From ZC4RG19 sp017577565 (GTDB lineage: Bacteria; Actinomycetota; Acidimicrobiia; Acidimicrobiales; VFJN01), in contig VSCH01000002.1 in the NCBI GenBank assembly GCA_047459075.1, positions 62,001-126,000 on the forward strand: DNA of 64,000 bases. The letters run 5' to 3'. The notes beneath the pieces were generated by a model. That model made no database searches. It had not been told where the DNA came from and saw nothing but the letters and a program-made list of their open reading frames with translations. Positions 1 to 7,708 of the stretch are shown here, piece by piece; position 1 is the first letter of the stretch; each line of letters starts with the position of its first letter. A program made the translations under genes and the position numbers.

Positions 1-116
1 CCCGCGTCGGGGTGGTGCCGCCGGGCCGCCCGGCGGTACGCGGCCCGGATCTCCTCGGCGCTGGCGTGGGGCGGCACGCCCAGCACCTCGTAGAGGGACC
101 GCTCCCCCGTCGACAC
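1..116 (-). CDS. DnaJ-domain protein (N-terminal fragment, cut by window edge)
   Basis: Read on the minus strand from a GTG at 116, the first 38 codons give a J-domain start: SLYEVLGVPP, then a helix (AEEIRAAYRRAARR) and the HPD tripeptide that stimulates the ATPase of DnaK-type chaperones. The rest lies outside the window, so it cannot be told whether this is full DnaJ or a small J-domain protein. It follows ygfZ by 10 bases on the same strand and is probably co-transcribed with it. Confidence 0.8.
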   Translation of the reverse strand, partial: MSTGERSLYEVLGVPPHASAEEIRAAYRRAARRHHPDA

Positions 117-126
117 CCCGCGCCCC

Positions 127-1014
127 CTACCCCTCGAACGGCACGGCCACGACCTCGGCCGCCACGGTGCCGTCCTCGACCCGGACCTCACCGGCGGCCG
201 GCGGGGTGACCGCCCGCTTGACCAGCGCCAGGGCGACGGTGCCGCCGCCCGGGGCGGGGGCGACGGAGGTGACGGTGCCCACCTCGTCGCCGCCCACGAC
301 GACCGCGGCGCCGGGCGCCACGCCGGCGCCGGCCCGGACGACCAGGCCGCGCACCTGGCGGGGCACGTTGCCGCCCCGGCTGTCGATGCGGGCCACCAGC
401 TCCTGCCCCGTGTAGCAGCCCTTGGTGAAGCTGACCGACGCGCCGAGGACGTGCCGGCCGACCTCGGCGGGGATCGTCGAGGCCGTCAGCTCCGCGCCCA
501 TGGCCGGGACGCCCGCCCGCACCCGCAGCGACGCGAGGTCGGCGGCGGTGGCCCGGGCCACGCCGTCGGGCGGGGCCACGTCCTCGCCGAGGGCGTCGAC
601 ACCCTCGACGCCCGGCCAGGTCGGCACGACCAGCCCGGTCAGGCCCTCGACGCGGTCGGCGCCCGGCCCCCGCAGCGCGACCGCCCGCCACGGCAGCGGG
701 TCGACGTCGGCCTTCGTGCGCAGCAGGAACCGGCGCAGCCGGGCGACCACGGCCTCGCCGTGGCCGGCGTCGACGTCCAGGACGAGCTCGTCGTCGCCGG
801 TCCGGGTGACCCGCAGCCAGGCGTCGACCTTGCCGGTGGGCTGCAGCAGGAAGCTCCAGGCCGCCTCGCCGGGCCCCAGGGCGGCGACGTCCTGGCTGAG
901 CTGGCCCTGCAGGTAGTCGACGGCGTCCGGCCCCGCGACCCGGACCACGTCGCGCGGCAGCTCGACGGCGCCGAGGGTGGTGCGGAGGTCGACGGCGGTC
1001 GGGTCGGCGGACAT
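127..1014 (-). CDS. ygfZ: YgfZ/GcvT-like folate-binding protein
   Basis: The 295-residue protein has the YgfZ signature KGCYTGQE with its conserved cysteine near residue 200. It also has the N-terminal GcvT-type fold start (VAGPDAVDYLQGQLSQD). YgfZ family proteins bind tetrahydrofolate and help to assemble or repair some Fe-S enzymes; they are not the glycine-cleavage aminomethyltransferase. Length is normal for the family. It is divergent from the nuoF-like Fe-S/FMN gene, 81 bases away, so a link to Fe-S maintenance is possible but inferred. The ATG at 1014 has a weak -10-like CACACT 6 bases upstream. Confidence 0.9.
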   Translation of the reverse strand: MSADPTAVDLRTTLGAVELPRDVVRVAGPDAVDYLQGQLSQDVAALGPGEAAWSFLLQPTGKVDAWLRVTRTGDDELVLDVDAGHGEAVVARLRRFLLRTKADVDPLPWRAVALRGPGADRVEGLTGLVVPTWPGVEGVDALGEDVAPPDGVARATAADLASLRVRAGVPAMGAELTASTIPAEVGRHVLGASVSFTKGCYTGQELVARIDSRGGNVPRQVRGLVVRAGAGVAPGAAVVVGGDEVGTVTSVAPAPGGGTVALALVKRAVTPPAAGEVRVEDGTVAAEVVAVPFEG

Positions 1015-1095
1015 GACGCCAGTGTGGCAGCACGCGGGCGCGCTGCGTCACGGATGTCACGGCACGACCGGCGGTCCAGCGGTCAGGATGGGCGC

Positions 1096-2499
1096 ATGGA
1101 CGAGCCGATCCTCCTCGCCGACCCGCCGGTGGCCGACCTGGCCGACCACGAGGCCCGGGGCGGCCTCGCGGGGTTGCACCGGGCGAGGGAGCTGGGCCCG
1201 GGGGCCACGATCCAGGAGGTCATCCTGTCGGGGCTCCGCGGGCGGGGCGGGGCCGGGTTCCCGACCGGGCGCAAGTGGCAGTCGGTGCGCGACGCCGTCG
1301 CCGCCGACGAGGGGGACGGTGCCAACCGGGCCTTCGTCGTGTGCAACGGCGCCGAGGGCGAGCCCGCCACCTTCAAGGACCGGGCGATCATCCGGGCCAA
1401 CCCCTACGCGGTCGTCGAGGGCGTGGCCATCGCCGCCTTCGCCGTGGGGGCCGAGCGGGCCTTCATCGGCGTCAAGGAGCGCTTCGAGACCGAGGCCCGC
1501 CGGCTGGCGACCGCGATCGACGAGATGGCCGCCGCCGGGCTCCTCGACGTCCCGGTGCAGGTGGTGCTGGGCCCCGACCACTACCTCTTCGGCGAGGAGA
1601 CCGGGCTGCTGCAGGTCATCGAGGGCGAGCCGCCCATGCCCCGCAACGTGCCGCCCTACATCCACGGCCTGTTCGCCACCGTGCCCCAAGCGGGCTGGAG
1701 CGCGTCGCCCGGCGGCGTCGCCACCGAGTTCGCGGCCTCCAACCCGACCGTGGTCAACAACGTCGAGACCCTGGCCACGGTCAGCCGCATCCTCGCCCGG
1801 GGGCCCGAGTGGCACCGGCGGCTGGGCACCGAGCGCTCGCCCGGCATCGTGGTCGCCACCGTCGTCGGCGACGTCGTCCGCCCGGGCGTCGGGGAGGTCG
1901 AGCTGGGCACGCCCCTGCGCGAGGTGATCGAGCGGGTGGGCGGCGGCGTCCCGCCCGGGCGCACGATCAAGGCCGTGCTGCCGGGGGTCGCCAACCCGGT
2001 CGTCACCGCCGACCAGCTCGACGTCCCCTGCAGCTACGAGGGCTTCGAGTCGATCGGCTCCGGCATGGGCGCGGCCGGCTTCCTCGTCCTCGACGACACC
2101 ACCTCGATGCTCGAGGTCGCCCGGGCGGTGTCCCGCTTCCTCTACGTCGAGTCCTGCGGCCAGTGCCCGGCCTGCAAGCTGGGGTGCGGCGCCGTGACCG
2201 ACGGGCTCGACCTCCTGCTGTCGGGCGCCGCCACGACCGACGACGTCGAGACCGTCGCCTACCGCCTGCGCACGGTCACCGACGGCAACCGCTGCTACCT
2301 GCCGGTCCAGGAGCAGCGGGTCGTCGGCAGCATCCTGTCCGCCTTCGCCGACGAGGTGAACGAGGCGCTGGCCGGCTCGCCGCCGCCGTCCCGGGGCTTC
2401 CTGCTGCCCAAGCTGCTCGACCTGGCCGACGGCGTGGCGACCTACGACGGCAGCCAGGCCCGCAAGCAGCCCGACTGGACCTACGCCGAGGCCGACTGA
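1096..2499 (+). CDS. NuoF-like NADH:acceptor oxidoreductase flavoprotein (stand-alone)
   Basis: The 467-residue protein has the FMN/NADH glycine-rich loop GRGGAGFPTGRKW at about residues 43-55, the EGEPATFKDR segment, an SLBB-like region, and a C-terminal 4Fe-4S site ESCGQCPAC (about 352-360) completed by a later Cys in DGNRCYLP. These are the hallmarks of the 51-kDa subunit of complex I and of NAD-linked hydrogenases and formate dehydrogenases. No nuoE or nuoG homologue lies beside it, so it is unlikely to be the complex I subunit proper. The ATG at 1096 begins just before conserved sequence; an open frame runs upstream to 451 but only antisense to ygfZ. Its 3' end overlaps trpE by 19 bases. 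Confidence 0.85.
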   Translation: MDEPILLADPPVADLADHEARGGLAGLHRARELGPGATIQEVILSGLRGRGGAGFPTGRKWQSVRDAVAADEGDGANRAFVVCNGAEGEPATFKDRAIIRANPYAVVEGVAIAAFAVGAERAFIGVKERFETEARRLATAIDEMAAAGLLDVPVQVVLGPDHYLFGEETGLLQVIEGEPPMPRNVPPYIHGLFATVPQAGWSASPGGVATEFAASNPTVVNNVETLATVSRILARGPEWHRRLGTERSPGIVVATVVGDVVRPGVGEVELGTPLREVIERVGGGVPPGRTIKAVLPGVANPVVTADQLDVPCSYEGFESIGSGMGAAGFLVLDDTTSMLEVARAVSRFLYVESCGQCPACKLGCGAVTDGLDLLLSGAATTDDVETVAYRLRTVTDGNRCYLPVQEQRVVGSILSAFADEVNEALAGSPPPSRGFLLPKLLDLADGVATYDGSQARKQPDWTYAEAD

Positions 2500-4019
2500 C
2501 GGCCGGTCGCCCGCCGCCGGGTGGCGGTCATGCGCCGGGCCGCGGGCACGGCGGCCAGCAGCGCCCGGGCCTTGTTGCGGCACTCGAGGTCCTCGTGCTC
2601 GGGCACCGAGTCGGCCACGATGCCGGCCCCGGCCTGGACCGACGCCCGGCCGGCGTCGTCGACGACCATCGTCCGGATGGCGATGGCCGTGTCGACGTTG
2701 CCGGAGAAGTCCAGGTAGCCGACGACGCCGGCGTAGGGGCCCCGCTTCGTGGGCTCGAGCTCGTCGATGATCTGCATGGCCCGCACCTTCGGCGCGCCCG
2801 ACACCGTGCCGGCCGGCAGCGTCGCCCGCAGCACGTCGATCGCCGTCCGCCCCGGGGCGAGGTCGCCGGCCACCTGCGAGGTCAGGTGCATGACGTGGCT
2901 GTAGCGCTCGAGGGTCAGGTACTCCTCGACCCGGGCCGTGCCGAAGCGCACGACCCGGCCCAGGTCGTTGCGGGCCAGGTCGACGAGCATGACGTGCTCG
3001 GCGACCTCCTTGGGGTGCTCGCGCAGCTCGGCGGCCAGGCGGGCGTCCTCCTCGTCGGTCGCGCCCCGCCGCCGGGTGCCGGCGATCGGCCGGGAGACCA
3101 CCCGCCCGTCGGTGACCCGCACCAGCGGCTCCGGCGACGAGCCGACCAGGCTCAGCCCGGGCTGGCGCACGAAGTACATGTAGGGGCTGGGGTTGACCTG
3201 CCGCAGGACCCGGTAGACGTCGAAGGGGTCGGCGTCGAGGTCGAAGTCGAAGCGCTGGGCGAGGACCACCTGGAAGATGTCGCCCGCGAGGATGTGCTCG
3301 CGGGCCACCTCGACCGCCCGGCGGTAGGCGTCGGAGCCCATGGTCGAGCGGACCTCGGGCAGCGGCTCGTCACCGGCGGGCGGCTCGACCAGCGGCTCGT
3401 CGATCGGCCGGGCGCCGTCGAGGGCCAGCTGCTCCAGGCGCTCGACCGCCGCCGCGTAGAGCGACGCCAGCTCGTCCTCGCCGGCGCCCGGCGGGACGAG
3501 CACGTTCTCGACGAGGACGGCCCGCTGGCGCCAGTGGTCGTAGGCGGCCAGCTGCCCGATCACCGACACGACGGCGTCGGGGTGGCCGAGGTCGTCGGCC
3601 GGCACGTCCGGCAGGTGCTCGACCTCGCGCACGACGTCGTAGCCGAGGTACCCGAGCACCCCGCCGTGCAGCGGGGGCAGGTCGGGCAGCGAGGGGGCGT
3701 GCCAGGCGCCCAGCAGGGCCTCGAGCGCGGCGAGGATGCCGCGGTCGCGGGGCACCGTCGGCGGCACGGTGCCGACGACCTCGACGTCCAGGCCCCGGGC
3801 GGTCAGCGTGGCCAGCGGGTTGCGGCCCACGAAGCTCCACCGGCTCCACCGGGACTCGCCGTGCTCGACCGACTCGAGCAGGAAGCCGGTGCCGTCGCCC
3901 ACGAGGCGGAGGTAGGCGGAGACGGGGGTGGTCAGGTCGGCGAGCAGCTCCCGCCACACCGGGATGACGGTGTGCGTGCGGGCGAGCGACCGGAACTCGT
4001 CGAGCGACGGCCGGACCAC
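2481..4019 (-). CDS. trpE: Anthranilate synthase component I
   Basis: TrpE converts chorismate to anthranilate, the first committed tryptophan step, using ammonia supplied by a TrpG partner that is not in this window. The 512-residue protein shows the N-terminal LLES tryptophan-feedback motif and the NPSPYMYF site. Its chorismate-binding core includes GSSPEPLVRV, RPIAGTRRRG, HVMLVDLARNDLG and the AGAGIVADSVPEHE end. A GTG at 4019, 8 bases after the hisI stop, is taken as the start because it gives the usual N-terminus and fits translational coupling. The gene is probably read from the hisI promoter. Confidence 0.96.
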   Translation of the reverse strand: MVRPSLDEFRSLARTHTVIPVWRELLADLTTPVSAYLRLVGDGTGFLLESVEHGESRWSRWSFVGRNPLATLTARGLDVEVVGTVPPTVPRDRGILAALEALLGAWHAPSLPDLPPLHGGVLGYLGYDVVREVEHLPDVPADDLGHPDAVVSVIGQLAAYDHWRQRAVLVENVLVPPGAGEDELASLYAAAVERLEQLALDGARPIDEPLVEPPAGDEPLPEVRSTMGSDAYRRAVEVAREHILAGDIFQVVLAQRFDFDLDADPFDVYRVLRQVNPSPYMYFVRQPGLSLVGSSPEPLVRVTDGRVVSRPIAGTRRRGATDEEDARLAAELREHPKEVAEHVMLVDLARNDLGRVVRFGTARVEEYLTLERYSHVMHLTSQVAGDLAPGRTAIDVLRATLPAGTVSGAPKVRAMQIIDELEPTKRGPYAGVVGYLDFSGNVDTAIAIRTMVVDDAGRASVQAGAGIVADSVPEHEDLECRNKARALLAAVPAARRMTATRRRATGRQSASA

Positions 4020-4027
4020 GGCCCCGC

Positions 4028-4396
4028 TCAGTCGCCCTCGGGCCCGAAGGCCCGGAAGAAGCACGAGCGGTTGCCGGTGTGGCAGGCGCCGCCGCCCTGC
4101 TGGTCGACGAGGAAGAGCAGGGTGTCGCCGTCGCAGTCGTAGTGGGCGCTGCGCACGAGCTGCACCTCGCCCGACGTCTCGCCCTTCCGCCACACCTCCT
4201 GGCGGCTGCGGCTCCAGAACACCGTCCGCCCCTCCCGCAGCGTCAGCCGGAGGGTCTCGGCGTTCATCCACGCCATCATCAGCACCTCGCGGGTGGTGGC
4301 GTCCTGGACGATCGCCGGGACCAGGCCGCGCTCGTCGAAGCGGATGCGCTCGAGCTGCTCGTCGACGACGGGGATGGGGGTCGGCGTGCTGGTCAC
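4028..4396 (-). CDS. hisI: Phosphoribosyl-AMP cyclohydrolase
   Basis: HisI opens the purine ring of phosphoribosyl-AMP, the third step of histidine synthesis. The 122-residue protein has the HisI metal-site block: DCDGDTLLFLVDQQG followed by ACHTGNRSCFF, which supply the Asp and Cys ligands for Mg and Zn. There is no fused HisE domain, and no hisE is seen in the window. The GTG start at 4396 has a TAGCAT -10 box 6 bases upstream, so the transcript is probably leaderless. It heads a two-gene unit with trpE. Confidence 0.96.
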   Translation of the reverse strand: MTSTPTPIPVVDEQLERIRFDERGLVPAIVQDATTREVLMMAWMNAETLRLTLREGRTVFWSRSRQEVWRKGETSGEVQLVRSAHYDCDGDTLLFLVDQQGGGACHTGNRSCFFRAFGPEGD

Positions 4397-4402
4397 CCGG
4401 CC

Positions 4403-4408
4403 ATGCTA
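4403..4408 (-). promoter_or_regulatory. -10 box of hisI-trpE (leaderless)
   Basis: Minus-strand TAGCAT ends 6 bases before the hisI GTG. The position places transcription start at or next to the start codon. Confidence 0.5.
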
Positions 4409-4444
4409 CGGCCCGGCCCGGGCGGGCCGGAACTCGCCGCCGGC

Positions 4445-4819
4445 CTACAGGTAGAGGCCCGTCGAGGCCTCGGCGAGGCGGCTCGCGGCGACCGCGTGCA
4501 CGTCGCGCTCGCGCAGGATGATGTAGTCGGCCCCCCGGACCTCGACCTCGTAGCGGTCCTCCGGGTTGAACAGCACGTGGTCGCCGACCTGCATCGCCCG
4601 CACGTTGGGGCCGACGGCGACCACCTCGCCCCACGCCAGGCGCCGGGAGATCTGCGCGGTCGCGGGGATGAGGATGCCCCCCTTCGACTTGCGCTCCCCG
4701 TCGGGGTTGTCGAGGCGCACGAGCACACGGTCGTTCAGCATCTGGATGGCGAGCTTGTCGCCCTTGTTGTTGTCTGACCGGCGGCCGTCGTCCTCGGCTG
4801 TCGTTGCTGGCTCGGGCAC
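4445..4819 (-). CDS. GroES-like co-chaperonin with extended tails
   Basis: The core LNDRVLVRLD ... GGILIPATAQ ... WGEVVAVGPN ... VGDHVLFNP ... YIILRERDVHAVA matches the cpn10 fold, including the mobile-loop GGILIP that binds GroEL. The protein is 124 residues, longer than the roughly 95-100 usual for GroES, with about 25 polar residues in front and about a dozen behind, ending in STGLYL. No groEL adjoins it, so it may be a second, specialised co-chaperonin. The GLYL end resembles the proteasome-docking ends of Mpa/Bpa (see findings). The GTG start is 6 bases below a TAGCGT box. Confidence 0.85.
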   Translation of the reverse strand: MPEPATTAEDDGRRSDNNKGDKLAIQMLNDRVLVRLDNPDGERKSKGGILIPATAQISRRLAWGEVVAVGPNVRAMQVGDHVLFNPEDRYEVEVRGADYIILRERDVHAVAASRLAEASTGLYL

Positions 4820-4825
4820 ACTTCG

Positions 4826-4835
4826 ACGCTACCGT
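4826..4835. promoter_or_regulatory. Overlapping divergent -10 boxes (GroES-like / hydrolase)
   Basis: The plus-strand ten bases ACGCTACCGT contain TACCGT facing the hydrolase gene (9 bases before its GTG). Read in reverse they contain TAGCGT facing the GroES-like gene (6 bases before its GTG). The two -10 boxes share the central TA, so both promoters cannot be open at once. Confidence 0.5.
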
Positions 4836-4844
4836 GCGCCCTCC

Positions 4845-5474
4845 GTGGCACACATCTCCGCCGAGGAGATCTCCCTCCTCACCGCGGACGGCGTGACGCT
4901 GGCCGCCGACCTGTGGGTGCCACCGGGCGCGACGGCCGGCGCGGTCGTCTGCCACCCCCACCCGGCGCTCGGCGGCGACCGCCGCAACGTGGTCGTCGAC
5001 GCCCTCTTCCGGGGCCTGGGCGGGGCGGGCGTGGCCGTCCTGCGCTTCGACTTCCGCCCGACGCCGCGCACGGCGAACGGCGAGGGCGCCGCCCAGCGGA
5101 CCGACGTCGTCGCCGCGCTCTACCGCCTCGGCGCCGAGGTCGGTGGCGACGTGCCCCTGTTCCTGGTCGGCTACTCGTTCGGCGCCGACGTCGCCCTGTC
5201 GGTCGGCGACGAGCGCCACGCGGGCTGGGCGGCCGTGGCGCCGCCGTTCCGCTTCGCCGGCCCGCCCCGGCCCCGTCTGGGCGACACCCGGCCGGTGCTC
5301 GTCGCCGTCCCCGAGCACGACCAGTTCGCGCCGCCGGCCTGGGTGGCGCGGGAGACGGCGGGCTGGCCGGACGTCACGACCGCGACCGTGCCGATGGCCG
5401 ACCACCTCCTCGCCGGGGCGACGGCGCACGTCGCCCGCCTGGTCACCGACTGGGTGCTCGAGCGGGCCGCCTGA
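4845..5474 (+). CDS. Alpha/beta hydrolase
   Basis: The 209-residue protein has the alpha/beta-hydrolase order: a CHPHPALGGD oxyanion-type loop, an FDFRPTPRT strand, the nucleophile elbow GYSFGAD, a late Asp in EHDQFAPP and a His in MADHLL. The HPHP...GGD segment is typical of small dienelactone-hydrolase-like or 'KANL3/Tex30-like' hydrolases. The substrate is unknown. The GTG at 4845 starts directly before conserved sequence and lies 25 bases from the divergent GroES-like gene. It converges on hisF with 4 bases between stops and so interrupts the histidine gene run. Confidence 0.85.
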   Translation: MAHISAEEISLLTADGVTLAADLWVPPGATAGAVVCHPHPALGGDRRNVVVDALFRGLGGAGVAVLRFDFRPTPRTANGEGAAQRTDVVAALYRLGAEVGGDVPLFLVGYSFGADVALSVGDERHAGWAAVAPPFRFAGPPRPRLGDTRPVLVAVPEHDQFAPPAWVARETAGWPDVTTATVPMADHLLAGATAHVARLVTDWVLERAA

Positions 5475-5478
5475 GGGG

Positions 5479-6243
5479 TCAGACGACCGGGCGGACGATC
5501 ACCCCGGCCCGGGCGAGGGCCTCCTTGGCCTCGGCGATCGTGTGCTCGCCGAAGTGGAAGATCGAGGCGGCGAGCACCGCGTCGGCGCCGCCCTCGACCA
5601 CCCCCGCCACCAGGTGGTCGAGCGTGCCCACCCCGCCGCTGGCGATGACCGGCACCCCGACGGCGTCGGTGACGGCCCGGGTCAGCTCGATGTCGAAGCC
5701 CTCGCGGGTGCCGTCGCGGTCCATGGAGGTGAGCAGGATCTCGCCGGCGCCCAGGCCCTCGACCCGCCGGGCCCACGCCACCGCGTCGATGCCCGTCGGG
5801 GTGCGGCCGCCGTGGGTGTAGACCTCGAAGCCCCCGCCGGGCCGGCGGCGGGCGTCGATGGCGACGACGACGCACTGGGCCCCGAACTCCCAGGCCAGCT
5901 CGGCGACGAGCTGGGGCCGCTCGACCGCGGCGGTGTTGACCGAGACCTTCTCGGCCCCGGCCCGCAGCAGGTCCCGGGCGTCCTCGACCGAGCGGACCCC
6001 GCCGCCGACGGTGAAGGGGATGAACACCTCCGACGCCGTGCGCCGGGCGACGTCCACCATCGTGCGGCGCCCGTCGGACGAGGCGGTGATGTCGAGGAAG
6101 ACGATCTCGTCGGCGCCCTCGGCGTCGTAGCGCGCCGCCAGCTCGACGGGGTCGCCGGCGTCGCGGAGGCCGACGAAGTTGACGCCCTTGACCACCCGCC
6201 CCCGGTCGACGTCCAGGCACGGGATGACGCGGATGCTACGCAC
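5479..6243 (-). CDS. hisF: Imidazole glycerol phosphate synthase, cyclase subunit
   Basis: HisF takes ammonia from HisH and closes the imidazole ring, giving IGP and AICAR. The 254-residue (beta/alpha)8 protein begins RSIRVIPCLDVDRGRVVKG with the catalytic Asp in CLDVD. It has the second catalytic Asp in VVVAIDARR and phosphate-binding loops GGGVRS and ASGGVG. Its GTG start overlaps the hisA stop by 8 bases and has GAGGTGG upstream, so it is co-translated with hisA. Confidence 0.98.
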   Translation of the reverse strand: MRSIRVIPCLDVDRGRVVKGVNFVGLRDAGDPVELAARYDAEGADEIVFLDITASSDGRRTMVDVARRTASEVFIPFTVGGGVRSVEDARDLLRAGAEKVSVNTAAVERPQLVAELAWEFGAQCVVVAIDARRRPGGGFEVYTHGGRTPTGIDAVAWARRVEGLGAGEILLTSMDRDGTREGFDIELTRAVTDAVGVPVIASGGVGTLDHLVAGVVEGGADAVLAASIFHFGEHTIAEAKEALARAGVIVRPVV

Positions 6244-6979
6244 GGCTGCTCACCACCTCGACAGCGGCGGACAGGGGGAACGCGCCCTCGTAGAGCGCCC
6301 GCCCGACGATCGCGCCCGCCAGGCGCCGGCCGCCGACCTCCAGGCCGGCGAGGGCCCGCAGGTCGTCGAGCGAGCCCACGCCCCCGGAGGCCACGACGTC
6401 GAGGCGGGTGGCGGCCAGCACGGCGGCGAGCTGGTCGAGGTCGGGCCCGGCCAACGTGCCGTCCCGGCCGATCTCGGTGACCACCAGCGCGGCGACGCCG
6501 GCGTCGTCGAAGCGCCGGGCCACCTCGACCAGGTCCTGGCCCGACCCCTCGGTCCACCCCCGGACGGCGACCTCGCGGCCCCGGGCGTCGAGGCCCACCG
6601 CGACCCGCCCCGGGTGGCGGGCGGCGAGGCGGCGCACCCAGTCGGGGTCCTCCAGGGCCGCGGTGCCGACGACGACCCGGCGCACGCCGGCGGCCAGCAG
6701 CGCGTCGGCGGCGGCGTCGTCGCGCACGCCCCCGCCCGCCTGGACGGGCACGTCGACGGCGGCGGCGATGGCGGCCACCACGTCGCGGTTGGCCGGGGTG
6801 CCGGTGCGGGCGGCGTCGAGGTCGACGACGTGCAGCCAGCGGGCGCCGCCGGCGACGAAGGCGCGGGCCTGGGCGACGGGGTCGTCGCCGTAGACCGTCT
6901 CCCGCCCGAAGTCGCCCTGGAGGAGCCGGACGCAGCGGCCGCCCCGCAGGTCGATGGCCGGGTAGAGCTCGAAGGCCAC
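6236..6979 (-). CDS. hisA: Phosphoribosylformimino-AICAR-phosphate isomerase
   Basis: HisA carries out the Amadori rearrangement of ProFAR to PRFAR. The protein opens AFELYPAIDLRGG with the catalytic Asp in AIDLRGG. It has the second Asp near VAVGLDARG and the phosphate loops QAGGGVRDD and ASGGVGS. The GTG at 6979, one base past the hisH stop with GAGGCGG about 9 bases upstream, gives 247 residues. Another in-frame GTG at 7000 would add 7 residues inside hisH and is less likely. PriA bifunctionality, known in actinobacteria without trpF, cannot be judged here. Confidence 0.95.
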   Translation of the reverse strand: MAFELYPAIDLRGGRCVRLLQGDFGRETVYGDDPVAQARAFVAGGARWLHVVDLDAARTGTPANRDVVAAIAAAVDVPVQAGGGVRDDAAADALLAAGVRRVVVGTAALEDPDWVRRLAARHPGRVAVGLDARGREVAVRGWTEGSGQDLVEVARRFDDAGVAALVVTEIGRDGTLAGPDLDQLAAVLAATRLDVVASGGVGSLDDLRALAGLEVGGRRLAGAIVGRALYEGAFPLSAAVEVVSSRA

Positions 6980-6980
6980 G

Positions 6981-7604
6981 TCAGGCCGCCTCGGCGGCAC
7001 CGGCGGCCGCCTGCACGAAGTTGCCCAGGATCCGCAGCCCGACCTTGCCCGACTTCTCGGGGTGGAACTGGGTGGCCCACAGGGCGTCGCGCTCGACGGC
7101 GGCGACGACCGGGCCGCCGTAGTCGCACACGGCGACCGCGTGCTCGTCGCTGTCGGCCGCGTAGGAGTGCACGAAGTACACCCAGATGGGCTCCGGGATC
7201 CCGGCGAGCAGCCCGCTCGGCCGGGTCGGCACCACCCGGTTCCACTGCATCTGCGGGCGCTTGACGCCGTCGGGCAGCCGGCGGACCGTGCCGGGGAGCA
7301 CGCCCAGGCCGGGCACGTCCGGGCTCTCCTCCGAGGCCTCGAACAGCATCTGCATGCCGACGCAGACGCCGAGGAAGGGGCGCCCCGACGTGGCGCACTC
7401 GATCGCCAGGTCGTCGAGGCCGGCCGCCTCGAGCGCCTCCATGCAGCGGCCGAAGTTGCCGACGCCGGGCAGGACGACGCCCGCGGCGTCGCGGACCACC
7501 GCGGGGTCCGCGGTGAGCCGGGCGTCGGCGCCCAGGTGCTGCAGCGCCTTCTGGGCCGAGTGCAGGTTGCCGATGCCGTAGTCGAGGACGGCGATGAGGG
7601 GCAT
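6981..7604 (-). CDS. hisH: Imidazole glycerol phosphate synthase, glutaminase subunit
   Basis: HisH is the class I glutaminase partner of HisF. The 207-residue protein has the oxyanion strand PGVGNF, the nucleophile LGVCVGMQMLF and the His/Glu end TQFHPEKSGKVG. It is the first gene of hisH-hisA-hisF. A TAGGAT -10 box ends 8 bases before its ATG, so the operon appears to start leaderless here rather than at hisD. Confidence 0.98.
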   Translation of the reverse strand: MPLIAVLDYGIGNLHSAQKALQHLGADARLTADPAVVRDAAGVVLPGVGNFGRCMEALEAAGLDDLAIECATSGRPFLGVCVGMQMLFEASEESPDVPGLGVLPGTVRRLPDGVKRPQMQWNRVVPTRPSGLLAGIPEPIWVYFVHSYAADSDEHAVAVCDYGGPVVAAVERDALWATQFHPEKSGKVGLRILGNFVQAAAGAAEAA

Positions 7605-7612
7605 CGCAGGGC

Positions 7613-7618
7613 ATCCTA
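7613..7618 (-). promoter_or_regulatory. -10 box of hisHAF (leaderless)
   Basis: Minus-strand TAGGAT, 8 bases before the hisH ATG. A clear -35 was not identified. Confidence 0.5.
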
Positions 7619-7708
7619 CGGCCGGCCCGCCCCGGCGCCCGAACCGTTCCCCGGCGGCCGGCGCCCGGGCGATGTGACGAGCGGGCCGCCGTCCGGCATC
7701 CTGGCGCG

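Noticed and set aside
451..1095. Upstream extension of the nuoF-like frame
   Set aside because: The frame stays open, but it lies antisense to ygfZ and its translation is low-complexity with no family features. The ATG at 1096 fits the known N-terminus.
1057..2583. Long open frame antisense to the nuoF-like gene
   Set aside because: High GC content leaves opposite-strand frames open. The translation is repetitive Gly/Asp/Arg/Val without recognisable motifs.
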